The notes beneath the pieces are model-generated. The model worked only from the letters and a program-made list of their open reading frames with translations, had not been told where the DNA came from and ran no database searches. From positions 24,683,030 to 24,747,029 of the forward strand of contig CM046836.1 in NCBI GenBank assembly GCA_025618425.1: a stretch of DNA of 64,000 nucleotides, read 5' to 3'. Of the stretch, positions 26,101-34,113 are shown one piece after another. Numbering within the stretch: position 1 is the first letter of the stretch; every line of letters begins with the position of its first letter. Position numbers and translations under genes: made by a program. Origin of the DNA: Heliocidaris tuberculata. Taxonomy: Eukaryota; Echinodermata; Echinoidea; Camarodonta; Echinometridae.

Positions 26101-26292
26101 TTGGTCACATGATGGTATGTAGACATCACTAAACAGGATTTCATTAAAGAAGGATATAACAAACAATATACATGTAAATGTTTCAGGCACTTACTTTTCG
26201 CTGCTCTCTTGACAATCGATGTCCTCATCGCTCGATTCATCCTTCTCCACAATGTGGTAAATGGAATGACTTCTTCCCCTCCGTCGAATCAT
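1354..26292 (-). CDS. BAIAP3: BAIAP3/UNC13D-family (Munc13-like) C2 protein, 12 exons, 3' part off the window
   Basis: Spliced minus-strand gene with exons 26292-26195, 22527-22434, 17008-16922, 15022-14915, 12844-12785, 12143-12077, 7776-7587, 7086-7042, 5648-5571, 3950-3866, 2999-2898 and 1485-1354. All have GT/AG borders, and the phases chain to exactly 382 codons. Residues ~150-338 form a C2 domain: LLAKDANGLSDPFC (Asp169, Asp175) is calcium loop 1, VKERTLTPTWREQFRFD follows, and WDHDED (Asp251, Asp253, Asp255) is loop 3. The typical Munc13-4/BAIAP3 insert KGMGRFFKEIAQSA precedes LDDFLGWVTIPLN. In the known family these proteins act in calcium-triggered vesicle priming and fusion through C2-MUN-C2; the MUN and second C2 domains are not in this window. 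WDHD plus KGMGR resemble BAIAP3 more than UNC13D, but an ancestral single gene is possible. Introns are 0.4-5.4 kb and full of TIR repeats. The acidic N-terminus and the start are less certain than the C2 part. Confidence 0.87.
1652..2553. repeat. Dispersed repeat copy 1 with four 147 bp tandem units
   Basis: It shares near-identical sequence with 18051-18969, from AACAAGTGAATGAG through CGGCGGGGACAA. The interior holds four tandem units containing GTTTGGAAGCCCCCACCCAG, spaced exactly 147 bp (anchors 1921, 2068, 2215, 2362). It ends in ACGG and CACA microsatellite and a small hairpin (CCCCTCGCGAAC...GTTCGGCGGGG). TGTCCCCGCCG at 1693 and CGGCGGGGACA at the right end are inverted. It is probably a non-autonomous DNA transposon, in intron 11 of the BAIAP3-like gene. 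Confidence 0.85.
2898..2999 (-). CDS. BAIAP3: BAIAP3-like exon 11, last C2 strand
   Basis: Residues 305-338 comprise TISSQGLECSFPLLARGKSK and then VEGELKLKLQLALK. They align with the family stretch running from the IPL signature through WFKLEPRS to the final C2 beta strand. The usual WFKL reads CSFPLL here. It has 34 whole codons, a CTTTGCAG acceptor and a GTTTGT donor. Confidence 0.85.
3064..3453. mobile_element. MITE family A copy 1 (TTAAAG...GAGTTCTG ends)
   Basis: An element of ~390 bp with inverted ends TTAAAGATGATGTTGAGTTC and CAGAACTCAACCTTCTCTTAA. It matches 4378-5044 and 45273-45660 along most of its length, and shares the landmark ATATGGGACTGC. TTAA borders both ends. Confidence 0.75.
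3866..3950 (-). CDS. BAIAP3: BAIAP3-like exon 10, end of insert and C2 strand
   Basis: Residues 276-304, RFFKEIAQSAKKDGKN then LDDFLGWVTIPLN. The DDFLG...IPL signature is shared by BAIAP3 and UNC13D C2 domains. The acceptor is TTCACAG and the donor GTGAGT, ending in phase 0. Confidence 0.93.
4378..5044. mobile_element. MITE family A copy 2, interrupted by a SINE-like insert
   Basis: Same family as 3064-3453, with ends TTAAAGGTAAAGTTGAGTTC and GAACTCTATCTTCCCTTTAA. The element is split by a ~290 bp foreign segment at 4510-4791. Outside that segment it aligns continuously with the other two copies. Confidence 0.75.
4510..4791 (-). mobile_element. SINE-like retroelement with ATT-repeat tail
   Basis: Read on the minus strand, it ends in GATGTATTAGGCGCTATATA followed by an (ATT)n tail, as many tailed SINEs do. 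Near-duplicates flank it (CCAAAATGA at 4501-4509, CCAAATTGA at 4792-4800), consistent with a target-site duplication. A related copy lies at 51915-52145. No tRNA-like head was confirmed. Confidence 0.6.
5571..5648 (-). CDS. BAIAP3: BAIAP3-like exon 9, C2 calcium loop 3
   Basis: Residues 250-275 give W-DHDEDSSVGKIMKNVGDVAN-FKGMG. The Asp251/253/255 ligands lie on loop 3. They are followed by the family-specific helical insert that in BAIAP3 reads LNEVxGLKGMGRYFK. The acceptor is TTTTTTCAG and the donor GTATGT. Confidence 0.92.
6454..7024. mobile_element. Foldback/mariner-like MITE with ~120 bp inverted arms
   Basis: The left arm (6455-6573) and the right arm (6903-7023) are ~90% inverted copies. 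They start CAGAGCGTATC / CAGTGCGTATA and share ACACTTTTGAAAAATCTGTC. The element is bordered by TA, as in Tc1/mariner elements. It has no coding capacity and ends only ~18 bases short of BAIAP3-like exon 8. Confidence 0.75.
7042..7086 (-). CDS. BAIAP3: BAIAP3-like exon 8, C2 micro-exon
   Basis: A 45-base exon. It completes Phe235 and encodes DVGDINNEQLQVEV, with the Trp250 codon split over the next junction. Joined to its neighbours it gives QFRFDVGDINNEQLQVEVWD, a textbook C2 strand pair, so the exon is secure despite its size. Confidence 0.88.
7587..7776 (-). CDS. BAIAP3: BAIAP3-like exon 7, C2 core
   Basis: Residues 172-234 begin GLSDPFCILGIVAL with Asp175 of calcium loop 1. A variable basic loop (SMPHSRHDLLLDHAS) follows, then ITEVKERTLTPTWREQFR, the classic C2 TLNPxWxExF strand. 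This is the longest exon and is GC-richer than its surroundings. Phases are 1 in and 2 out, donor GTAAGT. Confidence 0.93.
8654..8847. mobile_element. Short MITE with 43 bp inverted ends
   Basis: The left arm GGCAGGCATTATTTAAACCA continues to TTTCTAAAA. The right arm TTTTTAGAAACATGCCTC continues to AATAATGCTTACC and is its inverted copy with few mismatches. The interior is AT-rich. Intron 6 of the BAIAP3-like gene. Confidence 0.65.
9691..9945. mobile_element. MITE with ~40 bp imperfect inverted ends
   Basis: AGTTTAGCGAAACGTAGCTT at the left and CCACTCCGTTTCGCTAATCT at the right are inverted copies, and GACGCATCTGG / CCGGATGCATC extend the match. The interior of ~170 bp is non-coding. Confidence 0.6.
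10358..11190. repeat. CT-rich minisatellite
   Basis: About ten units of CATTCTAGCATGCTCTCC, then a (G)TGTCCCCTTCTATTCTCC-like block, then a variable (CT)n run. Unit length is ~60-120 bp, set by the CT run. The Ser/Leu-rich and Arg/Glu-rich reading frames here are by-products of the repeat. Confidence 0.9.
12077..12143 (-). CDS. BAIAP3: BAIAP3-like exon 6, C2 strands 1-2
   Basis: Residues 150-171, PPPLILVVDVISAKGLLAKD plus AN, form the start of the C2 domain. Asp169 is the first calcium-loop aspartate. The exon ends in phase 1 and joins GGA to give the GLSDPFC motif of exon 7. Confidence 0.9.
12785..12844 (-). CDS. BAIAP3: BAIAP3-like exon 5
   Basis: Residues 130-149, TLNVNPQEHETLLQKVSHGL. 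This corresponds to the conserved family segment (EEHxxxLxxV) just ahead of the C2 domain. It has 20 whole codons, a CCCACAG acceptor and a GTAAGT donor. Confidence 0.85.
12955..13200. repeat. ATC/ATT-rich simple repeat region
   Basis: Scattered ATCATC/ATTATC triplets over ~250 bp in an intron of the BAIAP3-like gene. No other structure. Confidence 0.6.
14533..14899 (+). mobile_element. piggyBac-like MITE family B, copy 1
   Basis: TTAA target sites flank CCCTTTAGAGACAATTGAC at the left and CCTGTCATGAAAGGG at the right. The interior words ACTTTTGATTCAG, AAAATTTCTGCA and ATTATTGTTGCCAATTTG are shared with five other copies in this window. The right border is 15 bases from BAIAP3-like exon 4. 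Confidence 0.85.
14915..15022 (-). CDS. BAIAP3: BAIAP3-like exon 4
   Basis: Residues 94-129 run from AEFFYKSTVVTINQRLGVNY to KLFEYAQE. The segment matches the conserved helical region before the first C2 domain of BAIAP3/UNC13D (the family pattern is LYEDALYTVLHRLG...LLRYLQ). It has 36 whole codons, a TTTTTTTAG acceptor and a GTGAGA donor. Confidence 0.85.
15515..16803. mobile_element. Outer ~150 bp foldback MITE split by an inner element
   Basis: Ends TGGGCCCTCTTGCATAAAAA and TTTTTATGCAAGAGGGCCCA are perfect inverted copies, and similarity continues for ~58 bp (GTTTAATCGCAACTC). Only ~150 bp belongs to this element; the rest is the inner insertion at 15602-16739. Confidence 0.8.
15602..16739. 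mobile_element. Inner 1.14 kb TIR element (TGTGACCCGGCACCAC ends)
   Basis: The left end TGTGACCCGGCACCACAAAA and the right end, its inverse, match over ~36 bp with one or two mismatches. A lone related end is at 388-425. No transposase frame is visible, so it is non-autonomous. It is inserted in the outer foldback. Confidence 0.8.
16922..17008 (-). CDS. BAIAP3: BAIAP3-like exon 3
   Basis: Residues 65-93 form a linker of 29 whole codons ending in CRGIYKDIPRPTTRE. The acceptor is CTCTCTAG and the donor GTATTG, phase 0 on both sides. It runs directly into AEFFYKST of the next exon. Confidence 0.78.
18051..18969. repeat. Dispersed repeat copy 2 with four ~147 bp tandem units
   Basis: Second copy of the 1652-2553 element, same orientation, in intron 2 of the BAIAP3-like gene. 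Unit anchors fall at 18316, 18463, 18607 and 18754; one unit is 144 bp because of a 3-base deletion. The ACGG/CA microsatellite at the right end is longer than in copy 1. Confidence 0.85.
19631..19677. repeat. Short near-perfect hairpin
   Basis: ATTATTTGGACAGTTTCCAT and ATGGAAAATGTCCAAATAAT pair over ~20 bp with one mismatch around a 5-base loop. It is too short for a typical animal pre-miRNA. Confidence 0.5.
19995..20275. repeat. CT/CCCT-rich simple repeat with C-run
   Basis: Polypyrimidine stretch with (CT)n at 20100-20132 and a C-run near 20236. The open frames on both strands here are repeat by-products. Confidence 0.8.
21743..22335. mobile_element. Foldback MITE with ~200 bp arms (TTAA borders)
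   Basis: The left TTAA-AGGGCAATCCAACCTT and the right GGTTGGATTTCCCT-TTAA are inverted. The arms stay similar (GGTGAAAGTTTGAA, AATCGGACAAG, GACAACTCTCCCAT) for ~200 bp each. It ends ~100 bases from BAIAP3-like exon 2. Confidence 0.8.
22434..22527 (-). CDS. BAIAP3: BAIAP3-like exon 2
   Basis: Residues 33-64 contain VAAMDGKFFEQFIALR. This recalls the short DGVEFF segment near the BAIAP3 N-terminus. The acceptor is CCCCTACAG and the donor GTTAGT. The exon completes the split Lys codon of exon 1 and ends in phase 0. Confidence 0.75.
22805..22831. repeat. TACATG microsatellite
   Basis: (CATGTA)n run. Shorter versions of this motif are scattered throughout the window and are its commonest microsatellite. 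Confidence 0.8.
23998..24153. mobile_element. Small foldback repeat
   Basis: CTAGTTGAAATTATGGATTC at 24019 and GAATCCATAATTTCACTAG ending at 24130 form a long imperfect palindrome of ~80% arm identity with a GGGGCGTAGCCCC centre. Weaker pairing extends outside. It lies just beyond the 3' end of the recombinase remnant. Confidence 0.65.
24383..25847 (-). pseudogene. Decayed Crypton-type tyrosine recombinase
   Basis: Two overlapping minus-strand frames together form one protein. 25847-25281 begins MAASMEEDLPRFTEITDEDL and continues with NTKKQIKYGLSIFKEYC and KFALLRHFLSIKGVDIKGKD (N-terminal SAM-like domain). 25387-24383 holds the catalytic part, RGMENLRNMKPGDF, then KKYTNHSLGATS, then VSGHRSETSIKNDSRTSEQQ. 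This is the Crypton/DUF3504 family (ZMYM2-4, QRICH1 and KIAA1958 derive from it). Three lesions are visible. There is a frameshift with a small apparent deletion near 25335, between FMDC and YRGMENL. The NHSLR arginine is Gly. The expected tyrosine nucleophile of the SYSR position is Asp. The arginine of RGxENL and the His of GHRS remain. It is read as an inactive copy lying in intron 1 of the BAIAP3-like gene, same strand. The tail after the catalytic domain (Gln/Thr-rich, from ~24700) is typical of uncharacterised relatives. Confidence 0.85.
25991..26030. promoter_or_regulatory. 40 bp near-perfect palindrome overlapping a CRE-like TGACGTCA
   Basis: CATTCATGGTATAGTG and CACTATACCATGAATG form a perfect 32 bp palindrome (25995-26026), extended to 40 bp with one mismatch pair. 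TGACGTCA follows at 26025-26032. It lies ~145-180 bp upstream of the recombinase start codon and inside intron 1 of the BAIAP3-like gene. Regulatory role is inference. Confidence 0.45.
26195..26292 (-). CDS. BAIAP3: BAIAP3-like exon 1 (first coding exon in window)
   Basis: Residues 1-32 begin MIRRRGRSHSIYHIVEKD and continue into an acidic, Ser-rich stretch. The donor is GTAAGT and the exon ends in phase 2. An in-frame TGA lies eight codons upstream of the ATG, after the sequence LHRRHGVE, which supports this start. A possible acceptor (GCATAG) 16 bases upstream would instead make this an internal exon, so the start is provisional. Confidence 0.6.
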
Positions 26293-26734
26293 CTCTACGC
26301 CGTGTCGTCTATGCAGTCATGAAAAAATATTTTACAATCTGCAAAAAGAAAAAAAAGAATAAATTATTTAATCAAGAGTTCTAAAGAAACATTTGGGAAT
26401 GATTTATCTCTGGAAACGCCAAAAAGAGGAAAATTAGAAAAGAGCTGTAGTAAAACTTAACAAAAAATTATACATAAATTTACAAAAATCACTACTTTGA
26501 GGAAATATCACTTTTACAATGTCAGGAAATTTTTTTAAAAAGCGACTGTGAACAAGACATGATTTTTACACTGTCAAATGCAAAGTAATGTGCACATGTA
26601 GATGGAATTATATTGTCCTGCATCAAATCATCTCAGTGCCATCTCATCTATAGGTGCAACGATAGAAGAGCATTTCACAGCCTGACTGAACAAATGGATG
26701 TACACAAGAATCGATTCTGGAAGGAAAGGCAGTG

Positions 26735-27157
26735 TTAACCCTTTCGAGACAATTGACCACATTTTGTGGTTTGGCTCAATAACTTTTGATTCAGAGCCCT
26801 GAAAAATATACCAGATACATGAGTAGAAAGAGCAAAAATTTCTGCACACACTATGTCCATTTTTGTTAAATGACCATACTGCAATTGATCCCAGGAATTT
26901 TAAAAAGGAGAATAAGCTTTAAAATCCTTAAATTGGCAACACATTGAGAGGTTCAAAATCATGGTTTTTCATCGAAATTGGCAACTTTTTCAACTTTTCG
27001 ACAATTCTTTTAACCATGTACAGTATATATTGTTTTCAAAGACATTACCACTTATTACAATCTTGTAGCACTAAAAGAAAAATATTATTGTTGCCAATTT
27101 GAAGAACAAAATGTGATCAATTTAGCCCTTAAATAATTCTTTTCCTGAAAGGGTTAA
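26735..27157 (+). mobile_element. piggyBac-like MITE family B, copy 2
   Basis: TTAA-CCCTTTCGAGACAATTGACC at the left and CCTGAAAGGG-TTAA at the right. Same interior as copy 1. It lies ~440 bp upstream of the first coding exon of the BAIAP3-like gene. Confidence 0.85.
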
Positions 27158-28599
27158 AGAATACAGACCTATCAGCTTGCTTGCCTGCAGTAACCAAAAT
27201 GAGCAAGTCAAAAGTTGGTTGTTCTTTTTTCATCCTGCTTTTGAAAATATGGGCAAGAGAAATCAGTGTTTGGCTATGAGCCATACCTCCCTCGAGCTAC
27301 AGAGGACCTCATTGTTGAATAGGCATCACTAAAATTAGAGTCAAAATGACCCAGAATATAATGCATGGTAACTATGAACAATTTATTAACTTTGAAAATA
27401 AAACACAAAAACAAAAAGGAAATGATCAGCATTCATGCATCTGTTTAAAGGTAGAAGATAGTTTTGGGAAGCTCTCAAAAACTTTTCGTGAGATTTCTTT
27501 GATTTTACTTAATAAATAGCAGGGTACTAACATAACTAAGATGCTGTGAAGTTTTTTCCTCCTCAAGTGAAATATTTATCGAATGAGAGGTGAAAAGTAA
27601 TAAAAATCCCTGGCCCAAAAAAGAGGGGATGTAAATTCAAACAACGGCCACACACATTACGCACATGGGGATTGCTGTGTGTTATAGAATACGCTACACA
27701 TAGTGCGAAGCGCTGGGTTTATTGTGCGGGGAACCTTCGGGTGGATATGGTCTTCGCGTGAGGCAGTGAAAAGCCGTTACCAAGCGTTTCTTACAGATAT
27801 TTACACTAAAATTTGTTCGAAATCGTGAATGGAATGTTAAATAATCTCGTACATGTGTCTTATGATAAAAGGAGAATAGTATGTGACTATGTTAGATAAG
27901 TTTCTTGCCAATATGTTTTTGCTACCGAGACTGTCTGTGAGCTTTAAAGCATTAGAAAAAATGATCTACGAGTGGATACATGTACATGTAAGACTAAAGC
28001 ACCTGTGGTCACCATCAATGATGACATCAATTAACAAGCAAAAGTGAAGAAAAACAAAACTTAATATCATGAATCACAGCAGTCACAAAGATACCAGCTA
28101 ATTTTTAGAAATTTTCAACATACCATATTTACCAGTATTTGGGTTAAGCAAACAATAAAATCATATTTATGGAATATAGCTTTATTAACTATAATCTGAT
28201 TCCAGTTACTCACTAGTATAGCAGTCTGACTGTTCTGAACATCAATAAAATGATTTGTTGTTGAGCAGTATAGCATCTGGTAATGATTGATGCAACTTTG
28301 CACAGATAATCTTTGATTTCCTGTTAATATTATCCCAGCTCTGATAACCAAATCATGCAAAAAACATGGTCGCACAATAAATCTATTTTATGACTGAAAA
28401 TTATACTACAATGCTTTTTGTCTACAGACATGTTAACAAAGTTACCAGCATAAACAATCACATGTGTAAATCAATACAGTAAATATATGCTGGTATTTAG
28501 GGATGGATGACTGTATTAGTATGGAAATTTAGCTGTTAGCCTACATGTACATCATTATCTTACTCATCTAGAATCTGGTTGCCTGATATTACAGGGTAT

Positions 28600-30850
28600 T
28601 TCTGGTTGTGTCAATATTCTCTTGTTTCACCTTAACTGACCACCATAAATTACCACTAAGCAAATATCAGGATGTGATGTCACTGATGTCACCAGGAACA
28701 ATATTTTGTAAACAAAACAACATATCAGTAAAATCTCTGCATCGAAGGGTTCACAGTGTTACCAGGGAAGTAGGTCCATGGTGTTGCAATGTCCAAAATC
28801 CAAATTTGTATGACCAATTTGAACAATGATACTGCAAGTGACAGTAAATGTGGGCTAATTACATCTGTGCAAAGTTGCATCAACCAGTAAAAAAAATAAG
28901 CGGGGGCTAATGGCGAATAGCCCCTGAAACTCTTGAAAAAGCCACCGTAAATGAAAAAAGAGCCACCGTCAAATAATATTTCTGCCCATGGGTCATAGTG
29001 CATTAAAATCTCTGAACACAATAGGTGAACTTCGAAGTAGCCCTCGCGAAAGAAAATCTAATTTTTACACTGCTAACAACATTAGAGTGCACATGTACAC
29101 ATACAAAATACTCTGATGCAAGAATTTTACCATTCTTTTTACTTTACACACCTGTAATTACAAGTGGAACAAGATTGAATGAACAGTAAAAAATCTTTCA
29201 AGCATTTGGCATGAAGAAAGAATTTGTTGCGTTGAAATTTGATTTGATTTTTGTTTCACCTGAACTGACCGTCACAAATTGCCATTCAGCACACATACAT
29301 GTACATGTATCAGGATGTGATGAGGAACTGGACTATGTATGTAAACAAACCCAACATATGACTGGACTACAAGTCAGTAGAATCCACGAACCCAAATACC
29401 ATGACACAGTTCAAAGTGCTAATGCATTTTATAGCCAACTAATTGTATCTCTGACCGAATGACCATTAGCCCTTTCGAGACAATTGACAACACTTTGTGG
29501 TTTGGCCCAATAACTTTTGATTCAGAGTTCTAAAAATATACAAGATGCATTATGAGTAGAAAGAGCAAATATTTCTGCACATACGTTGTACTGTGTCCAT
29601 TTTTGTTGCTTGACCATATTGTGTTTGTTGCCAGGAATTTAAAGCAGGAGAATAAGCTTTAAAATCCTTAAGTTGGCAACACATTGAGACATTCAAAATC
29701 ATTTGGGTTTTTTTCTCTTTTATCAAATTGGCCATTTTTTTCAACTTTTCTACAAAGTTCCCAATCATGTTATTGTTTTCAAAGACATTACAATCTAATT
29801 AAACCATGTAGCATGAAAAGAAAATGCATTATTGTTGCCAAATTGAAGAACAAAATGTGATCAACTTAGCCCTTAAATAATTCTTGTCATGGAAGGGTTA
29901 ATGAGTGGCCAAATTTGTTACCGGCACATGTAGCCTAATTATGTAAGTAAAGACTTGTAACATACATGTAGGTCCAAGAAATGTGTGATCTTATCACTGA
30001 TACATGTACATGTATGCATTAATTAATAATTCTTTCACAATAATAAGCAAGTAGGGCCTATTGTTAAACATTTTTCCAATAAAATTGAAATGTACATTGT
30101 AGGTGAGTGACAGTGTCAAAAATACTCCTCTAAATGGATTGCAAAATGTGCTGTTTTCATTTTTTTTTCTTTTTTTTTTTTCCTTTTTTCAGCTGACTGG
30201 ACCATCTAAAATTACCACTATTAAAGACAATATATCAGGAAGCGATGGCAAGATGAACAGGATTTTGTAAACAAATCTGATGATGGTACTTTTATGCAAC
30301 AACAACAAAAAAAGACTTACATGTACATGTAAGTTGTAAGTCACAAGAATCTAAACTCTGTGTGACGTAGGGATTATAAGCAAATTATTGCTTACTGTAT
30401 CCCTATCCCTAGTCTGTGATTGGACTGTACTACACTTGGTACAAGGTCTATAGGCCTAATGTACATGCAAATATATTATAGGCTAATTACATGTATGTGA
30501 ACAGTGAATCATAAAATGACATAATTAGTACTGAGCAATCTTTCAGGTGATCACTAAGTCTGATATGCATGAAATTCTGATCATTATTTCACTTTAAAGA
30601 CATGTGAGCACTTATTCACACCCTCAAAGTGAAAACAAATTAGTAATTGAATCAAAGAAAATTGTTCTTTAAAAAATTTATATTTAAGTCAAATTGGGTT
30701 TGTTTGAACAGGTCTATCAATGTCACTTGACTTGACTAATTTTCAGTTTAAATCACACCCACGGGTAATCATTGATATCAGGATATGATGACATCATGTA
30801 CATGTATGTATACTTGACCAGAATGCAGAACAAAGGTCAGTAAGTCAATA
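28600..30850. repeat. Four diverged copies of a ~100 bp segment
   Basis: Related blocks at ~28615, ~29250, ~30185 and ~30735 share the order ACTGACC/ACTGGACC, AAATTACCA/AAATTGCCA, TATCAGGATGTGATG-like and TTTTGTAAACAAA or an equivalent. All are in the same orientation, spaced 0.55-0.95 kb apart. They look like old tandem duplications or repeats of one dispersed family. Confidence 0.45.
29466..29901 (+). mobile_element. piggyBac-like MITE family B, copy 3
   Basis: The left border is decayed (TTAG-CCCTTTCGAGACAATTG). The right border is TCATGGAAGGG-TTAA. Full-length interior match to the family. Confidence 0.8.
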
Positions 30851-32581
30851 TCAAACTACATGTACATGTACTGCACTACATGTAGTCACTTCAGTATATT
30901 CATTACAAAATGAATAAGACAGTTGACCATGCAGTCTTAACAGGTAGTCAAGTGCATTTACATTAAAGATACATGTACATGTACATTTGTATGATGTCTT
31001 TCCACCAACTTGATATAAAATTTGTGTCATATGTTCAACAATTAAAAATTTCTTTCACTTTAAAATGCTGTTAGAAATTGTCAGGAAAACAAACACCTGT
31101 ACATTAGGAACATGTATGTAAAGGTTTGATAATTACTGGTCAGAACCAAAAATACATGTATCAGTATGTACACAGGAGAAATGGGCATAAATTTACATGT
31201 ACATGTAGCTCTAGGGACCTCCAAAAGAGCCCTGGAAAAAAACCCAAGAAAACAGTTCCACATTTCAAAAAATCAAATACACAAGAATCATGACATGAAA
31301 ATCTCCTACTAACTACTGCTAATTGAGAAAGAGCTCTAGTGATTAACAAATTTATCTACATGTACGGTTACACTGTTACTGGCATGTCATACTATGGGAC
31401 TACATAAAAATAGAAATGAAAAAATGAAGAAAAAAAAAAACCCTTCTCTTCCTGAAATAAAATGTATTGAAAATTATATCAAGTAGATTGGATTCTCTTT
31501 TCAAATAAAGCAGCCCCCTCCCCATTCCCCCTCCTCCTGGTCAAGTAAAACTGAATGCCACTTTCTCTTCCAGATTTTCTTTGAAAATGAGGAGGGGGTA
31601 TTGAACACTTCTCCTACTTCTACGAGGTTACTCCGCAGGATCCATAAGTCAGGATATAATGCAGAGGAATTAAACTTAGGTGCATAGTTGCAGTGCGTGC
31701 ATGTCTGTTGGTTATTTGATATATTTGAATATATGTTATTTGATACTAGATCTAGGCCTATTTGATATTTTTTTCTGGTACACACGAATCCCATTTGAGC
31801 AAATGATAAGGTCAATTTTGAGGTTTTTTTACCAAAATTTTCTCAACAAGATTTGGCTATCGAGGCACTACAGTACTAGATCTACATGTAAGTTAGACCT
31901 CAGCTCTAGAAATATTTACAGGAACCCAAAGCAAGTTTCAACTGCATTAATAAAATGACTTTTGCTATTAAAGTCTTGGTAATTTACTGTCTAACACTAC
32001 CTACATGTGTAAGGTTACTATTAGTAAAAATTACTAGTAACAAATGTCAATAACAGAACTTTGTAACTTAGATTTTCTAAAAATAAATCAAAGATTCATA
32101 TTCATTTCATACAAAAGACACAAAAATATCAAGTAGATTTAACAAATTCAGAAAGTATATGTATAGTCAAGGATTGTAATTCCGAACAGATTGTATTTTA
32201 CCGAACATGTACAGTTAAGCGCCTAAAATGGGATTTCATACGCTTGGGATTACGCGTATGAAAACCACACTATTGAAACAAAGGTGTGTCTTTTTCCCAT
32301 AGGTTTCACACGTTCGGAAATACAGTACCTTTTTCAAGGGACCAAAACGCCGCGTCGTTGGGAAGGGGTTCACTCGGAAGGGAATATCGTATTAAATCTA
32401 GGTCGTCTTTTTAAAATTCCATCAACTTCTTTTTCTGTAGGACTTTGAGCATTCATTATGTAAGTTTGACAGATATTTGTTTGATATTTAATTTTCTATC
32501 GTTGATTTTCTGAAAAGTGTTCAGACACTGGATCAACCACCATACAAACTACATCATCATGATCATACATACATGTACATG

Positions 32582-33039
32582 ATGTATGATGGGGGGACCT
32601 AAAGCTACGCACTTTGTTTCCAGCAGCTAAAAAGTCACTTTTTCAATGATTTATGCAAATTCCCTTTATATACCTTTGTTCTACATACCCTTAAATTAAA
32701 TTCCTGAGAAAATTATGACGGACAAATATCAATAACATTAATTTTCAAGTCGATGTCGATACCCATGTCGAATTTGGTTGAAAAAAATGAAAGGGTCCTA
32801 AAGCTACGCACACGTAATAAATGAATGCAAATCTTGATTTTTAAGCTGACTGACGTGAATTTCATCCCGATTTGCAAATAGTGATAATATCACCAAAAAT
32901 AAAGGAAATTTACTCATTCTTTTTGGCGAACGTAAATGATAATCTCGTTGCTCAGTCACACCAAAAGTTTGGCGCGTTGAATGTGTCGCATTGCGCGTAT
33001 TTGCGGGGTGCGTAGCTTTAGGACCCTTGACCATACATT
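32582..33039. mobile_element. ~460 bp MITE with GGACCTAAAGCTACGCAC ends
   Basis: The left end ATGTATGATGGGGGGACCTA continues AAGCTACGCAC. The right end GTGCGTAGCTTTAGGACCC continues TTGACCATACAT. They are inverted with a few mismatches over ~28 bp. An extra internal copy of GGGTCCTAAAGCTACGCAC is at ~32793. A second copy begins at 63796. Confidence 0.8.
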
Positions 33040-33399
33040 ATGTTTTCAGTTTATGTTTCACATTTAATACTGTCAACATGGTCAAGACTCGACTCAAGAC
33101 TTGATATGGGTCTACTCGGAGAATACTCAGTTCACAGTGCGAAAGACATTCATAAAGATCACTTATCCAATAAACAAGGTTATAATATAATATTAATGAT
33201 ACTGATATCTGGAGCCTTGTCAAACATGAATCCTGAATAAAAAACATATGATCAAAAATAAAGATAATTAAGATTTAAAACTCTAGCTGGCTCCTATCCA
33301 CTCGATCTAGCCTCTAGCCTCTAGGCTACATTCCTCTGTCTTTACAAGCTAATTGATAGTTTTAAAAAAAAACTCCACTTCTCACTGCATGTTCATGAT

Positions 33400-33600
33400 G
33401 TTGCATGCACTGAGCTCCAATTCTTACGACAAAGGTCAAAGCCAGTTCGATCGACACCCTTCACCCCCGGCCCCTCAATCAACCAGCCACGGCCGCCGAC
33501 CAGCTCATCACGGGCCACCTCTACGGCCGGAGCGCCACCCGACAGAGAGCTGGACACTTCAGTCGATCTGGACTTCGTGTAGTTGAAAAAGTGATATTTA
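33400..33600. other. GC-rich exon-like island, strand and product unknown
   Basis: About 200 bp, much GC-richer than its surroundings and open in several frames. On the plus strand, after a possible AAAG acceptor at ~33436, one frame (VKASSIDTLHPRPLNQPA, later GHLYGRSATRQRAGHFSR) has almost exclusively C or G at third positions. On the minus strand a frame from a CGAAG acceptor to a GTAAGA donor reads STEVSSSLSGGAPAVEVARD and continues. I recognise neither product. It could be an exon, a gene fragment or a CpG-rich regulatory stretch. Confidence 0.3.
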
Positions 33601-33909
33601 AAACTTGAAAAGCTATTTCTCGCATCCATAATTTGACGTGTTCTATTTCATTAACATATGATAATTTAAAGAGGAATAAAATGGAATCAATCATTTAAAT
33701 TGACAGTGAAAAAACAACGTGAAAAAGAAACTTACATATATCTGGTGGTTATGTCATGTCAGTTTCAATGAACTTATCAGTCTATATAGCTATATAGTCT
33801 TCTCTATGCAATTTTTATGTTAACTACCTTACCATCAGTCTAGTCTAGTAGTCAGCCGGTGCAGACCTCCGGCGCGGCAGGTACACGGTACGCGCGCGGT
33901 GGCTATGAC

Positions 33910-33950
33910 TGCGAGGGGGGGGGCAGGGGGGGGGGGGGGGCAGGGCCGCA
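33910..33950. repeat. Poly-G tract
   Basis: Several G runs in the form G9 C AGG G12 or longer, in a short CG-rich stretch (GGCGCGGCAG...CGCGCGGTGG). It may be a length-variable site or an assembly-sensitive site. Confidence 0.7.
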
Positions 33951-34113
33951 GGGCCAAAAATGTAGAAATCATACCTAAAGGGATGAAATGGACTGCAAGA
34001 TGCCAAGAAGGGAGATGAGATAAGAGAGTAAACAATTATTATTTACACTGGGCGTTTAAAAAAAACAACTGATCAGGAAACCCAAGTTTGATAATTAATT
34101 CCTGTAATAGGAC

